A stretch of DNA of 64,000 nucleotides from Paeniglutamicibacter kerguelensis (GCF_017876535.1 NZ_JAGIOF010000001.1:1116001-1180000); one strand, 5' to 3'; shown: positions 18,717-27,763, numbered from the stretch's first letter. The notes: generated by a model not told the origin, from the letters alone. Numbers and translations: made by a program.

Positions 18717-21700
18717 CTACTGGGCCGGCTTCTGCTTCGACTTCGGGCCTGGCTTCGCGGCCGGCTTCTGGTCGTGCATGCCCTCTTCGACTTCCTTGCG
18801 TTCCCGGCGGGTCAGCGGGATCGAGCCCGTCGCGGGGTTGATCAGCGTGCCCGGCGGGTAGGTCCAGGTGGCGCTGACCGGCGGCGGAACCATGCCCATG
18901 CTGTTGGTCTCGGCCGCGGTGGCGGACGAGCCGTAGACGGGGACCTTGCCGGCGTCGTCCATGGCCTTGATCAGCTCGCTGGTCGAGGTGGCGGGGCCGC
19001 CGGGCTTGCGGCGCTTGTCGGAGCGGCGCTTGGCGCCGCGTTCCTTGGCGCCCTCCACCAGGTGGTAGAGCACGGGGACCAGGACCAGGGTCAGCGCGGT
19101 CGAGGAGACCAGGCCGCCGATGACCACCACGGCCAGCGGCTGGGAGATGAATCCTCCGCCGCCGGTCAGGCCCATGGCCATCGGGACCAGCGCGAAGATC
19201 GTGGCCATCGCGGTCATCAAGATCGGGCGCAGGCGCTGGCGGGCGCCGTGGTAGATGGCGTCCGGCAGGTTCATCGCCGGCCGGTCGACGCCGGCGTGCC
19301 GGTACTGGTTGATCAGGTCGATCAGCACGATCGCGTTGGTGACGACGATGCCCACCAGCATCAGCATGCCGATCAGCGAGGGCAGCCCCAGCGGCACGCC
19401 GGTGAGCAGCAGCAGGCCGATCGCGCCGGTGGCGGCGAACGGGATGGAGACCAGCAGGATCAGCGGCTGCACCAGCGACTTGAACGTGGCCACCATGACC
19501 ACGTAGACGATCGCGATGGCCGCCAGCAGCGCCAGGTAGAGCTGGGAGAAGGACTCGGCCTGCTCGGTGGCGGCGCCGCCGAGCTCCGCGGTGGCCCCGG
19601 CCGGCAGGGCCAGGTTGTCAAGCCGCTTGGCGACCTCCGCGGAGACCGCACCGAGGTCGTTTTCGCCCGGGGTGATGGACACGGTGGCGATGCGGTCGCC
19701 GTTGGAGGAGGTGATGGTGGCGGGGGACTCGGTGCGTTCCACCGTCGCCACGTCGCCCAGCTTGACCGGGCCGCCGGGGGTCGGCAGCGCCAGGTCCCGC
19801 AGCTGGTTCAGGGACGTCAGGTCGGTGCCCTCGCCGATGCTCACCGGGTAGTCGGTGTAGCCCACGCGCACGGTGCCGGCGGGGACCGGGGAGATGTTGC
19901 CGGCGGCCAGCGCGCCGATCTGCGTCTCGCTCAGGCCGGCCTTGGCCGCCTTGACCCGGTCCACCTTGATGGAAACCTGCGGGCGCGCCTCGGAGAGGTT
20001 GTCGCTGACATCCGTGGCGCCGGGGATCCCGGCCATCGCCTTGGCGGTGGCGGCCGTGGCCTCGGCGAGGATCTGCGGGGTGGGGGCGCCAACCTGCACG
20101 GTGACGGCGCTCGAGCCGCCCATGCCGCCCTCGGACCCGGACAGGGAGATCGTCGAGCCCTTGGCCAGCGGTTCGACCGCCACCCGGGCGGCATCCATGA
20201 TGGTTTGCTGGTCGGCCTTGGCATCGGTCATCACGGTGAAGCTCGCGGTGTCCGACCCGCCGGCCATGAAGGAGGCGAAGCCGCCCGACGGCGTCCCGAC
20301 GGTCATCTGCACGTCCTGCACGCCGGGGACGGCGCGCAGGACCTTTTCCACGGGTTTGGCGGCCTTGAGCGTGGTGTCCAGCGAGGACCCGGCCGGCATG
20401 GCCTGGGTGACGGAGAAGGAGTTCTGCCCGGTGCCGCCGAGCAGGTTGGTGGGCACCAGCGGAACCATGAGCACGGTGCCGGCCAGGATCGCGACGGAGG
20501 CCAGCAGCGTGATGACCGGGTGCCGCTGGGTGCCGCGCAGCACCGGCGCGTAGCCGCGCTGCAGCCAGGAGTTGCGCTCCTTGGCCTCCGCCTTGGTCCG
20601 GGCGGCGGCCGGGTCGGCGGCGCCGGGCTGGGTGTGCCCTAGGAACCAGTAGGCAAGCACCGGCACGATGGTCAGCGAGACCAGCAGCGAGGCCAGCAGC
20701 GCGATCGTCACGGTGAGCGCAAACGGGCGGAAGAGTTCCCCGGCCATGCCGCCGACCAGCGCCACCGGCAGGAACACTGCCACGGTGGTCAGCGTCGCGG
20801 CGGTGACGGCGGTGGCGACCTCGCGCACCGCGGTGGTGATCGCGGTCTTCTTGTCCTCGCCGTAGGCCAGGTGCCGCTTGATGTTTTCGATGACGACGAT
20901 GGAGTCGTCGACCACGCGGCCGATCGAGATGGTCAGCGCGCCCAGGGTCAGCATGTTCAGCGAGTAGCCGCCCATGCGCAGCCCGATGAAGGTGACCAGC
21001 AGGGAGAGCGGGATGGAGATCGCGGTGACAAGCGTGGAGCGCACCGAGAGCAGGAAGATGAGGATGACGATCACGGCGAAGCCCAGGCCCAGCAGGCCCT
21101 CGACGGTGAGGTCGTGGATCGACTGTTCGATGAAGGGTGCCTGGTCGAACACCGTGGTGAACTTCGCGCCGTCGCCCAGCTGCGCGGCCAGCTCCGGGAC
21201 CATCGCGGTGACGGCGTGGGAGATGCCGACGGTGTCCCCGTCGGGCTTCTTGGTCACGGAGACCGCAAGGGTTTCCACGCCGTTGGTGCGGGTGATGGAG
21301 GTGGCGGGATCGTCCTGCATCTGGACGGTGGCAAGGTCGGAGAGCTTCAGCACGCCGGTGGAGCCCTTGACCGGCAGGGCCTTGACCGCGTTCAGCGAGT
21401 CGACGAGCGATCCGCTGGTGACGGGCAGGTCCAGGCCGTCGGCCTCCATGCGGCCCACCGGCATCAGCCCGGAGCCGTCCTCAATGGTCTTCTTGAGGTC
21501 GTTGACGCCGAGCTTCTCGGCGGCGAGCCTTGCGTTGTTGGGCAGCACGGCGATGTGCTGCGAGGTGCCGCCGGAGACGTCGGCCGTGCGCACCCCGTCG
21601 ATCTTGGAGAGCTTGGGCAGTACCAGGCGTTCGACGTCCGAGCGCAGCGCGTTCAGGTCCTCGCCGCCGGAGACCGCCATGTAGACGATCGGGAAGTCGG

Positions 21701-22100
21701 AGATGGACCCGGCGAAGGCGGAAGGTTCCACGTCCGCGGGCAGCGTGGCCTTGGCGTTGGAGATGGCCTTGTCCACCTGGGCGCGGGCGCGGTCAAGGTC
21801 GGTTCCGTAGACGAACGACAGCGAGACGGTGGTGAATCCGGTCTGCGAGGTGGAGGAGGAGGACTCGAGCCCCTCGACGGCCTGCAAGGCGCCCTCCAGC
21901 GGCTGGGCGACCTGCTTGTCGATGACTTCCGGGGAGGCGCCGGGCTGGGCTGCGACCACCGAGATCCGCGGGAATTCCAGCGAGGGAATGAGTTCCTGCT
22001 TGAGTTGCCCCATCGTGATCACGCCGAAGACCGCGACAAACACGGTAATCAATGCGATCAGGGCCCGGTTGCCCAGTGAGAGTACGGCCAGCCGATGCAT
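18717..22100 (-). CDS. RND-family efflux transporter (AcrB/SwrC-like)
   Basis: 1127 residues with the two-fold repeated RND plan. The first helix is followed by ELIPSLEFPRISVVAAQPGA and the periplasmic-type loop domain. Two sets of helices are seen, the first with FIGLRMGGYSLNMLTLGALT and VVDDSIVVIENIKRHLA (the proton-relay Asp pair of HAE1 pumps), the second with PSLIGMLMLVGIVVTNAIVL. The family in Gram-positives includes SwrC/YerP for surfactants and hydrophobic compounds. The C-terminal cytoplasmic tail of about 100 residues is Lys/Pro-rich (KRRSDKRRKPGG, KPAAKPGPKSKQKPAQ) and is longer than usual. No adaptor gene is adjacent. Confidence 0.92.
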   Translation of the reverse strand: MHRLAVLSLGNRALIALITVFVAVFGVITMGQLKQELIPSLEFPRISVVAAQPGASPEVIDKQVAQPLEGALQAVEGLESSSSTSQTGFTTVSLSFVYGTDLDRARAQVDKAISNAKATLPADVEPSAFAGSISDFPIVYMAVSGGEDLNALRSDVERLVLPKLSKIDGVRTADVSGGTSQHIAVLPNNARLAAEKLGVNDLKKTIEDGSGLMPVGRMEADGLDLPVTSGSLVDSLNAVKALPVKGSTGVLKLSDLATVQMQDDPATSITRTNGVETLAVSVTKKPDGDTVGISHAVTAMVPELAAQLGDGAKFTTVFDQAPFIEQSIHDLTVEGLLGLGFAVIVILIFLLSVRSTLVTAISIPLSLLVTFIGLRMGGYSLNMLTLGALTISIGRVVDDSIVVIENIKRHLAYGEDKKTAITTAVREVATAVTAATLTTVAVFLPVALVGGMAGELFRPFALTVTIALLASLLVSLTIVPVLAYWFLGHTQPGAADPAAARTKAEAKERNSWLQRGYAPVLRGTQRHPVITLLASVAILAGTVLMVPLVPTNLLGGTGQNSFSVTQAMPAGSSLDTTLKAAKPVEKVLRAVPGVQDVQMTVGTPSGGFASFMAGGSDTASFTVMTDAKADQQTIMDAARVAVEPLAKGSTISLSGSEGGMGGSSAVTVQVGAPTPQILAEATAATAKAMAGIPGATDVSDNLSEARPQVSIKVDRVKAAKAGLSETQIGALAAGNISPVPAGTVRVGYTDYPVSIGEGTDLTSLNQLRDLALPTPGGPVKLGDVATVERTESPATITSSNGDRIATVSITPGENDLGAVSAEVAKRLDNLALPAGATAELGGAATEQAESFSQLYLALLAAIAIVYVVMVATFKSLVQPLILLVSIPFAATGAIGLLLLTGVPLGLPSLIGMLMLVGIVVTNAIVLIDLINQYRHAGVDRPAMNLPDAIYHGARQRLRPILMTAMATIFALVPMAMGLTGGGGFISQPLAVVVIGGLVSSTALTLVLVPVLYHLVEGAKERGAKRRSDKRRKPGGPATSTSELIKAMDDAGKVPVYGSSATAAETNSMGMVPPPVSATWTYPPGTLINPATGSIPLTRRERKEVEEGMHDQKPAAKPGPKSKQKPAQ

Positions 22101-22545
22101 CTGCCATCCTTGAGATTTTGTGGTGTGTGATTTTGCGCTTCTACCACTCTAGCCACCCGGGCGCACCCAAGCATGAACCGAAAGGACGACCTTGGCCACA
22201 GCGTGGCGCGGTGCCGGGGTCGTTCCCGGACGGTGTCCGGCGGATCTTCGGCGGGACCCGCCCCGCGGGCTTCGCGTTTGGGCGGCTGCAGGGCCCGTCG
22301 GCGGGGCACGACGGAATGATCCCGGGAGTGTGGATCCGTGGGACTTTTGGGGGTTGGAACGCCGTCCCGGGCACAGTAGCTTGGCAGTAGCGCGGCGGTT
22401 GGCGGATCCGTTCCCGGGTTGCGAACCGATCGCGCAAAGGCCGGGGCACGGGGTCGGCGTCCGGCACGGGAATCGACTCGGCGAAAGAATCCTGGCACAA
22501 CCGGGGTGAACCCGGAGCAAGCGTTGCATGGGCGGGAGAAGAGAA
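22101..22545. other. Intergenic region between divergent genes
   Basis: About 445 bases upstream of the RND gene. Reverse frames stay open here because of the high GC content, but their translations are Arg/Pro-rich and contain no recognisable domain. It should hold the promoters of both neighbours; no clear operator was seen. Confidence 0.4.
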
Positions 22546-22755
22546 ATGACCACGAACAGCCCGGAGTTTGAACCGAGACGCGGGGAAGCAATCAATGGAC
22601 CGCGTGAAGACCTTGACCCGTTGCGGGAGGCGGAGCTGGTCGCGGACGATGGCGCGGCGCATCTGGGCCTCGGCGCGACGCTGCAACACAGCAACGCCGG
22701 CCCGACCTCCGACGCGGACGCAGACGAAGACGGGGAACGTTTGGATGCCGGATGA
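22546..22755 (+). CDS. Small acidic hypothetical protein
   Basis: 69 residues, strongly acidic and without hydrophobic segments: MTTNSPEFEPRRGEA, then REDLDPLREAELVADDGAAH and a tail rich in Asp/Glu (SDADADEDGERLD). A GGGAGAAGAG ribosome site precedes the ATG at 22546. It is convergent with the PRC-barrel gene. The composition suggests a real soluble, perhaps stress-related, protein, but I recognise no family. Confidence 0.55.
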   Translation: MTTNSPEFEPRRGEAINGPREDLDPLREAELVADDGAAHLGLGATLQHSNAGPTSDADADEDGERLDAG

Positions 22756-22796
22756 CAGACACGGCGCAGCACGCGGGGCCGGGGCCCCCTTCGGGA

Positions 22797-23351
22797 TCAG
22801 CGTTCCGGCGGTGCCGCGTGCCTGCCGGGCTGCCCCGTTGCCCTGGGAGACTTCGTGGCCTCCGTTTCGCTGGCCGTCACCACGTACTTGCGCAGGAGCG
22901 GACGCCCCTGGTCGTCGTCCACGGCGATGACCCGCTCGTCCATCTCGAAGCCCGAGGCGCGTGTCGCGTGTGCCGCATTGGCGGCGGCGGGATCCGCGGC
23001 GTGGGCGCCGTGGGATCTGCCGGCGGCGTCCCGCGGTGCCAGTCCGTAGTAATCGAAGAGCCTGTCCTCGTCCGCGAGACTCAGCTCGGCCAGGGGATCG
23101 ATGTTCGGCGCGTGCCGCACCACGTCCTTGCCAAAGGCGACGTGGAGGATGCCCCGGGAGATTGCGGCATCGTTGAGCGGGACAATGCTTTCGGCTGTTC
23201 CAAAAAAGCCGGTGTGGACGGTGGCGAATCCGGGCTCCCCGGTTCTGGCGTCAAGCAGCAGGTGGCCAAGCCTGCCGATCCTTTCACCGACCGGGCCAAC
23301 AACGGTGGTTTCGGTTTCAAGTAGTTTGTGGAGTTCCTCGCGCCCAAGCAT
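22797..23351 (-). CDS. PRC-barrel domain protein
   Basis: 184 residues. The N-terminal half is a PRC barrel: VVGPVGERIGRLGHLLLDA, then GFATVHTGFFGTAESIVPL and HVAFGKDVVRHAPNID. This is followed by an Ala/His-rich linker (HGAHAADPAAANAAHATRA) and a C-terminal segment ending in YVVTASETEATKSP. PRC barrels bind RNA, quinones or polypeptides; in actinobacteria they are common stress-associated small proteins. It is paralogous to the product of 23571-23915, and both genes carry the same upstream element about 110 bases before the start. Confidence 0.85.
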   Translation of the reverse strand: MLGREELHKLLETETTVVGPVGERIGRLGHLLLDARTGEPGFATVHTGFFGTAESIVPLNDAAISRGILHVAFGKDVVRHAPNIDPLAELSLADEDRLFDYYGLAPRDAAGRSHGAHAADPAAANAAHATRASGFEMDERVIAVDDDQGRPLLRKYVVTASETEATKSPRATGQPGRHAAPPER

Positions 23352-23459
23352 GGCTGTGTCCTAACCGGATGTTTCTCCCGGCGCGGCCAGACGGGCCGTC
23401 CGGCGGAGTCCTTGAACCGGGCGAATCGGGCACGGCCGGAAATTTGCGGCCAACGTTGC

Positions 23460-23504
23460 CGGGCATCCATGGCAAGCAAAGCACCATGCACGTTCCCGTT
23501 CAAG
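23460..23504 (-). repeat. Upstream element, copy 1 (before PRC-barrel gene at 22797-23351)
   Basis: Read on the reverse strand: CTTGAACGGGAACGTGCATG followed by GTGCTTTGCTTG and GGATGCCCG. It matches copy 2 at 24025-24070 over about 45 bases with a few gaps and substitutions, at the same distance from the start codon. GGGAAC resembles the -35 of a sigma-R/sigma-H-type promoter, though the matching -10 is weak in this copy. Confidence 0.6.
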
Positions 23505-23570
23505 AGGGAGGGAACCTCCGTCGTATTCCTTCGCGACGCGGGCCGCGGGTCGACGCGGCCGGCCCGCATC

Positions 23571-23915
23571 CTACGGGCCGGCGCTCCCGGCACCTGGAGC
23601 GCCCCGCGAGTAGTACTGGTCAAGCAGGTGCTTGTCTTCGTCGGTCAGCGTGCCGGCGGGGTCTAGGGGCGGGGCGTGCCTGATTTTCTCCTTGCCGAAA
23701 GCCACATGCAGGTGGCCGTGGGCGATCTCGGCGCCGTCGAGGGAGACAAAGCACTCCTCGGCGCCGAAGAGCCCAAGATGCACGGTGACGAAGTCTGCGT
23801 CCCCGGTGCCGACGTCCATGAAGATGTTGCCCAGCGTGCCGATCTTTTCCCCCTCGGGGCCGTAGACGCTGCTTTTGGCCTGTTTCAATGCGTTCACGTA
23901 GCCGTGGCCGAGCAT
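23571..23915 (-). CDS. PRC-barrel domain protein
   Basis: 114 residues: SVYGPEGEKIGTLGNIFMDV, DFVTVHLGLFGAEECFVSL, HVAFGKEKIRHAPPLDPAG and DEDKHLLDQYYSRGA. It is a compact version of its neighbour at 22797-23351, lacking the long linker and C-terminal part. The start at 23915 begins MLGHGYVNALKQA; the longer frame upstream is the conserved leader DNA read in frame, not protein. It lies just downstream of the multicopper oxidase operon on the same strand. Confidence 0.85.
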   Translation of the reverse strand: MLGHGYVNALKQAKSSVYGPEGEKIGTLGNIFMDVGTGDADFVTVHLGLFGAEECFVSLDGAEIAHGHLHVAFGKEKIRHAPPLDPAGTLTDEDKHLLDQYYSRGAPGAGSAGP

Positions 23916-24024
23916 TGCGGTGTCCTTGCCGAATGGTCCTCCCCGGCCCGTCGATGAAACCGCGCGAGGCGGTTCCGCGGACGTGGCAAATGGCCGTCGG
24001 CAACGACTGCGCCGCGACATGTTT

Positions 24025-24070
24025 CGGGCATCCAAACCAAGCAAACCACCCACCCGGTTCCCGTTCAAGG
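24025..24070 (-). repeat. Upstream element, copy 2 (before PRC-barrel gene at 23571-23915)
   Basis: Read on the reverse strand: CTTGAACGGGAACCGGGTGG then GTGGTTTGCTTG and GGATGCCCG, 110 bases before the start codon. In this copy GGGAAC is followed 19 bases later by GTTT, close to a sigma-R/H-type spacing. Function inferred only from conservation and position. Confidence 0.6.
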
Positions 24071-24104
24071 CGGGGCGGATGGTGCGCCGCCCCGCGCCGG
24101 CGGC

Positions 24105-25664
24105 TTAGTAGGCTTTGAGCTTCAGCTCCCGTGTGGCCAGGGTCTTGCCGGTGATCCAGTTGTTCCAGGCGATCTTCAGCGTGTAATCCCCGGCCTTTGG
24201 CGGGTGCAGCAGCACGTCGTAGCGTTCCGCCGCACCCATCGCCACAATGTGGGTGAATAGGTGTGCCTCCGGGTCCTCGTGCATGCTCGTCGGGATCGCC
24301 GGCGCCCCCTTGACCGCGGTGTGCCGGTAGGGGCGCCCGTCGTGGGCGATGAGTTCGGCGATGCGTGCGGGGTTGCCGTACTTGTCATGGAACGTGATTA
24401 CGTTGGGCAGGTAGTTGCCGTCCAGCAACCGCATGAGGCTCGGGGCCTGCTCCTTGCCGGGTACCCTGATGGGCAGCTCGGTGGGCGCCCATACGGCACC
24501 CTCGCGTTCCCTGCGCGAGTTCAGCAGGCCGCCGGTGATGTAGAAGTGCTGGGGTTCAAAGCGGTTGAGCCCCACGTCCTCACCGGACAGGCCGGCCGCG
24601 TGCCCCAGGTCGTGCCAGCGCGCGTCGACCGAATACATCATGATGAGCGACTCGGTCTCGATGTCGTACTCGGGTCCATCGCCGAAGGCCCTGCGGTTTT
24701 TGGGGGATGAGACCTCGTAGCCGGGCAAAACCATGGGATCGACGATCAGCGGGCCCAGCAACCCCATTTGCGCATGCAGCACCGTGTTGACGTGGCAGTG
24801 GTAGAAGTAGGTTCCCGCAGCGCCGTAGTTCGGGTCGTGCACTCGCCCGGGTTCGGGCTGCCACTGATAGGTGTAGTGGTCATCGATCTCGAACGAGGTG
24901 TGCCCCACCCCGTCGTTGCGCGGATCCGGTTCCATGCCGTGCCAGTGGATGGTATGCGGACCCATGCTGGGTTCGACCCGGGAATGGAAGATTTCCCCTT
25001 CCTTGGGCCGCAGCGTGGGCCCGGGGAAGCCGCGGCCGGAGGTCGGGGAGTGGAAAACCCACGTCTCGAACTCCGCCCCGTCGGGGAACGTCAGCTTTTT
25101 GTTTGCAACGTCCAGGTTGACGGACAGCTGCGGAGTCTGCCGGAACTGTGTTTCCGGGGTGTCCTGCTGCATTTGGTGCGAGGCGAAGTCGGCCTGGGAG
25201 TCATAGTCCCGGGGCTCGCCGTCGTCATCGTCGTCGGATGATGGCGGGGCGACGGTCGGCCGTGGCGACGGGGAGGTCGGCGCCGTGGACTGGGTTGGAC
25301 CTGTCGACGGCGCCGGATCGGTCGGGCTCGGTGCTGCCGTCGCGGTTGGCGACGGTGTCTTTGTTGGAGTAGGAGACGGCGACGGTGGCTTTGTCGCAGA
25401 CGGCGACGTAGTCGGTTTGGGAGTCGGCTTCGGCGTTGGTTTTGGGCTCGGCTTCGGCTTCTTGGCCGGCGCCTTGATGGACTTCTTCTTGGCGACCTTC
25501 TTCTTTGTCGTCGGCCCCGGCTCCTTGGCGCCTTTCACTTTTGCCTTTGCCTTGGTGTCTTTCGGTTTTGGCCGGCGCTTTTTCTTGGGCTTTTTCTTCG
25601 CCGTGTCGCGGCTGCCGCCGATCGCCACAGCGGTACCGAGCGACCCCCAGAATGTCGTACTCAT
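24105..25664 (-). CDS. Multicopper oxidase-like protein carrying only the N-terminal copper motifs
   Basis: 519 residues. The first 150 are a Lys/Pro-rich then Ser/Thr/Pro-rich low-complexity region (KKKPKKKRRPKPKDTKAKAK, later PKPTPKPTPKPTTSP) ending in an acidic SSDDDDDGE patch. Cupredoxin domain 1 follows with HTIHWHGME and GTYFYHCHVNTVLHAQMGL, equivalent to the HWHG and HSH copper motifs of multicopper oxidases. A second domain ends with AAERYDVLLHPPKAGDYTL. There is no third domain and no HxxHxH or C-terminal HCH motif; those are in the upstream gene. The stop of that gene is 4 bases from this ATG, so co-expression is certain. No obvious signal peptide. Probably one half of a heteromeric enzyme. 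Confidence 0.85.
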   Translation of the reverse strand: MSTTFWGSLGTAVAIGGSRDTAKKKPKKKRRPKPKDTKAKAKVKGAKEPGPTTKKKVAKKKSIKAPAKKPKPSPKPTPKPTPKPTTSPSATKPPSPSPTPTKTPSPTATAAPSPTDPAPSTGPTQSTAPTSPSPRPTVAPPSSDDDDDGEPRDYDSQADFASHQMQQDTPETQFRQTPQLSVNLDVANKKLTFPDGAEFETWVFHSPTSGRGFPGPTLRPKEGEIFHSRVEPSMGPHTIHWHGMEPDPRNDGVGHTSFEIDDHYTYQWQPEPGRVHDPNYGAAGTYFYHCHVNTVLHAQMGLLGPLIVDPMVLPGYEVSSPKNRRAFGDGPEYDIETESLIMMYSVDARWHDLGHAAGLSGEDVGLNRFEPQHFYITGGLLNSRREREGAVWAPTELPIRVPGKEQAPSLMRLLDGNYLPNVITFHDKYGNPARIAELIAHDGRPYRHTAVKGAPAIPTSMHEDPEAHLFTHIVAMGAAERYDVLLHPPKAGDYTLKIAWNNWITGKTLATRELKLKAY

Positions 25665-25668
25665 GGTC

Positions 25669-27114
25669 CTAGCCTCCACTCACCGGTGATTTGAGTTCCC
25701 AATGGGCGACAAGCCCGCCGGGGTACATGCCGCCGGCCGCGGTTTGCGACATCTCGGCGTGGCAGTGCATGGGGTACTTCCAGTCCTCGGTCCGGTTGTT
25801 CCAGACTTGGTCGGTGGCGTCAGGCGGCCGCTTCAAAGGGATGATGCAATCCTTGCGGTCCATCGGTTGGAGTTCCACGACGTCCTCCCACTGTTGGAGC
25901 ACCACGTGCCCCTCGTCATCCACGTGCCCATTTTTGCGCGGCCATTCGACGTTGTTACGTCGAACCGTCCAGAGATGGTTGCCGTGGAAATGGATCTGGT
26001 GGAAGGCAATCCCTGGATTGACCATCCGGACCGCCTGCCCGCCCCGGAGGGTGCCCAGCTCCACGTCCTCGCCAAAATCGCGGACGTCGACTTGCCGCGG
26101 GTAGCCGGACACCAGTGACTCCTCATGCGCCGCCCGGTTGATCGCAGGGTTCGGCGAATGGCCGAGGGCCTCGAAGCCGCTGCGGTCGTTGAGCAGGAAA
26201 TAGCGGGGCACTGCGGGGTCCGCCTCCGGATCGACGGTTCCGCCGGCCGCCTCGATGTTTGCCCACTTGGTGTCGACCGCATGAGTGACCCACAGCCACT
26301 GCCGTTCGAAGGCCATCTGATGCGGCGCCACCCGCCAGGCGTCCTCGGGGTCCAGCACAACCAGGGATCCGAAGAGTCCGAGCGCGCGCTGCACGGGGGA
26401 ATTCGTCGGATCATAGTAGATGTAGGTGCCTGCGCCAGGTGCGGCGAATTCCAGATATCCTTCCCCGCCCGGAGGAATCGGCCACGTGGTCTCGTCTTGG
26501 CCACCGGGCCCCGCCTGGGCAACGGTTAGCTGGTGTGTTCCGGAAAGCCCGTTGAACACGCGAAGCCGCACCGTCGATCCGGTTTCCGCGATGATGGTGC
26601 GTTGCGGGAAGTAGCTGGCCCAGTGGTTGCGCATGATCATGAACTGGCCGGAGTTAGCACCGTCCGGTCCGGCCGGCGTCGGCGTCCCGTTTGGGGGAAG
26701 CGCCGCCCCCAGTGGATACGTCCGTGATTGGACGACTTTCCCGTTTCTTGTAAAGATCTTCGGAACGATGCGCAATGACGGTTTGGCGTCCCGAAGTGCG
26801 GTTGGCTTGTCGCCGAAACCGCGCTGGTAGACCAGCGAATCGTCGACCATTTTTGCGTAGCCCTCATTGATGTAGAGGTCCAACACCCCGGGCAGCGGCA
26901 CTGCGGCTGCGCTCACCCGCCCACGGGCCCTGGCGGGAACTGCAGCGACGGCGGGGCGGTTGACGGCGGCCACGGCCGCGAGAACCCCGATACCCGCGGC
27001 CGCACCGAATTTCAGCGCGCCGGCCCGGTCGAGCGTTCCTTCATTTCCGTCGGGCCCGGTGGTGGAAGGACAGGGATTGTTGCCTTCTGTTGGAGAAACG
27101 TTTTCCTCAGGCAT
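25669..27114 (-). CDS. Multicopper oxidase-like protein carrying only the C-terminal copper motifs
   Basis: 481 residues. A hydrophobic N-terminal segment (LKFGAAAGIGVLAAVAAV) looks like an export signal or anchor. The first cupredoxin-like domain has lost its copper ligands: GTHQLTVAQAG stands where HWHG is expected, and GTYIYYDPTNSPVQRALGL where the HSH motif belongs. The last domain keeps FHQIHFHGNHLW (HxxHxH) and PMHCHAEMSQTAAGGM (HCH), but the second type-1 histidine (HCHxxxH) is Ser. Its stop lies 4 bases before the partner gene, and its start overlaps the stop of the gene upstream (ATGCCTGA). It probably forms a copper oxidase together with the product of 24105-25664. Confidence 0.85.
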   Translation of the reverse strand: MPEENVSPTEGNNPCPSTTGPDGNEGTLDRAGALKFGAAAGIGVLAAVAAVNRPAVAAVPARARGRVSAAAVPLPGVLDLYINEGYAKMVDDSLVYQRGFGDKPTALRDAKPSLRIVPKIFTRNGKVVQSRTYPLGAALPPNGTPTPAGPDGANSGQFMIMRNHWASYFPQRTIIAETGSTVRLRVFNGLSGTHQLTVAQAGPGGQDETTWPIPPGGEGYLEFAAPGAGTYIYYDPTNSPVQRALGLFGSLVVLDPEDAWRVAPHQMAFERQWLWVTHAVDTKWANIEAAGGTVDPEADPAVPRYFLLNDRSGFEALGHSPNPAINRAAHEESLVSGYPRQVDVRDFGEDVELGTLRGGQAVRMVNPGIAFHQIHFHGNHLWTVRRNNVEWPRKNGHVDDEGHVVLQQWEDVVELQPMDRKDCIIPLKRPPDATDQVWNNRTEDWKYPMHCHAEMSQTAAGGMYPGGLVAHWELKSPVSGG

Positions 27115-27763
27115 GACCGGCCTCCAGGAATCCGGTGCGCCAGGCCACGGCGGGCAATGGCAAGTCGATGGGTGCGCCGCCCGGGTTCGAGATGTCGTCA
27201 AAAAGGGCGGTGAAGGCCGTGGCATCGGAGGGGACCAGGAAACTGATGTTGGTTCGGAGCTCGGATCCCGGGGCCAACAGCCCGGGGACCAGGTCGTTCC
27301 ACCGGTTGACAACCAGCCAGGGCTGGCTGTTTCCCCGCAAGCGAAGCTGCCCGGGTGAAAACATTTGGTCCTCGTCGCTTTCATTGAAGACGTCGAGTTG
27401 GACAAGCACGTGGTCCCCGTAGGTCATGTTCACCGGTTGAAGCGACCTGCCGCCGGTCATCGGGTGGCCGGCATGGCCGCTCGCCGTGGCCGCATCGGCC
27501 GAGAGCCTGGACTGGCGTTCCGCCCTCGAGATCCGGGCCCTGCCGAAGCTGGTTTTCACGGTGGTGGTTCCGGGAGGGCCGTTGGCCGCGAATGCCACGG
27601 CCAATGCCGTGATCCCGCCCGCCCCTAGAACCAGCGAGGTTCCAAGGGTGATGCCAAGGGACCGCCGCGACAACAACGGCCGTTCCTCGGGGCCTTGTGG
27701 GGCCGGATCGGTCCCGTGGATTCGATGGCGGGCAGGACTGTGTTTTCCCCAAGCTGCGAGCAT
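27107..27763 (-). CDS. Membrane-anchored protein of the multicopper oxidase operon
   Basis: 218 residues. A basic N-terminus (RRSLGITLGTSLVLGAGG) leads into a single hydrophobic helix, so the rest should be outside the membrane. The exposed part contains MTYGDHVLVQLDVFNESDED, then SPGQLRLRGNSQPW and TNISFLVPSDATAFTALFDD, which reads like a beta-sandwich domain. I do not recognise the family. The gene is first in the operon and overlaps the next start by 8 bases, so it is probably an anchor, chaperone or copper-handling partner of the two oxidase subunits. Several His and Met residues (GHAGHPMTGG) could bind copper, which is a guess. Confidence 0.7.
   Translation of the reverse strand: MLAAWGKHSPARHRIHGTDPAPQGPEERPLLSRRSLGITLGTSLVLGAGGITALAVAFAANGPPGTTTVKTSFGRARISRAERQSRLSADAATASGHAGHPMTGGRSLQPVNMTYGDHVLVQLDVFNESDEDQMFSPGQLRLRGNSQPWLVVNRWNDLVPGLLAPGSELRTNISFLVPSDATAFTALFDDISNPGGAPIDLPLPAVAWRTGFLEAGHA

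Noticed and set aside
18681..22079. Long forward frames opposite the RND gene
   Set aside because: They are shadows of a GC-rich gene: composition is Arg/Gly/His/Asp-rich with no domain.
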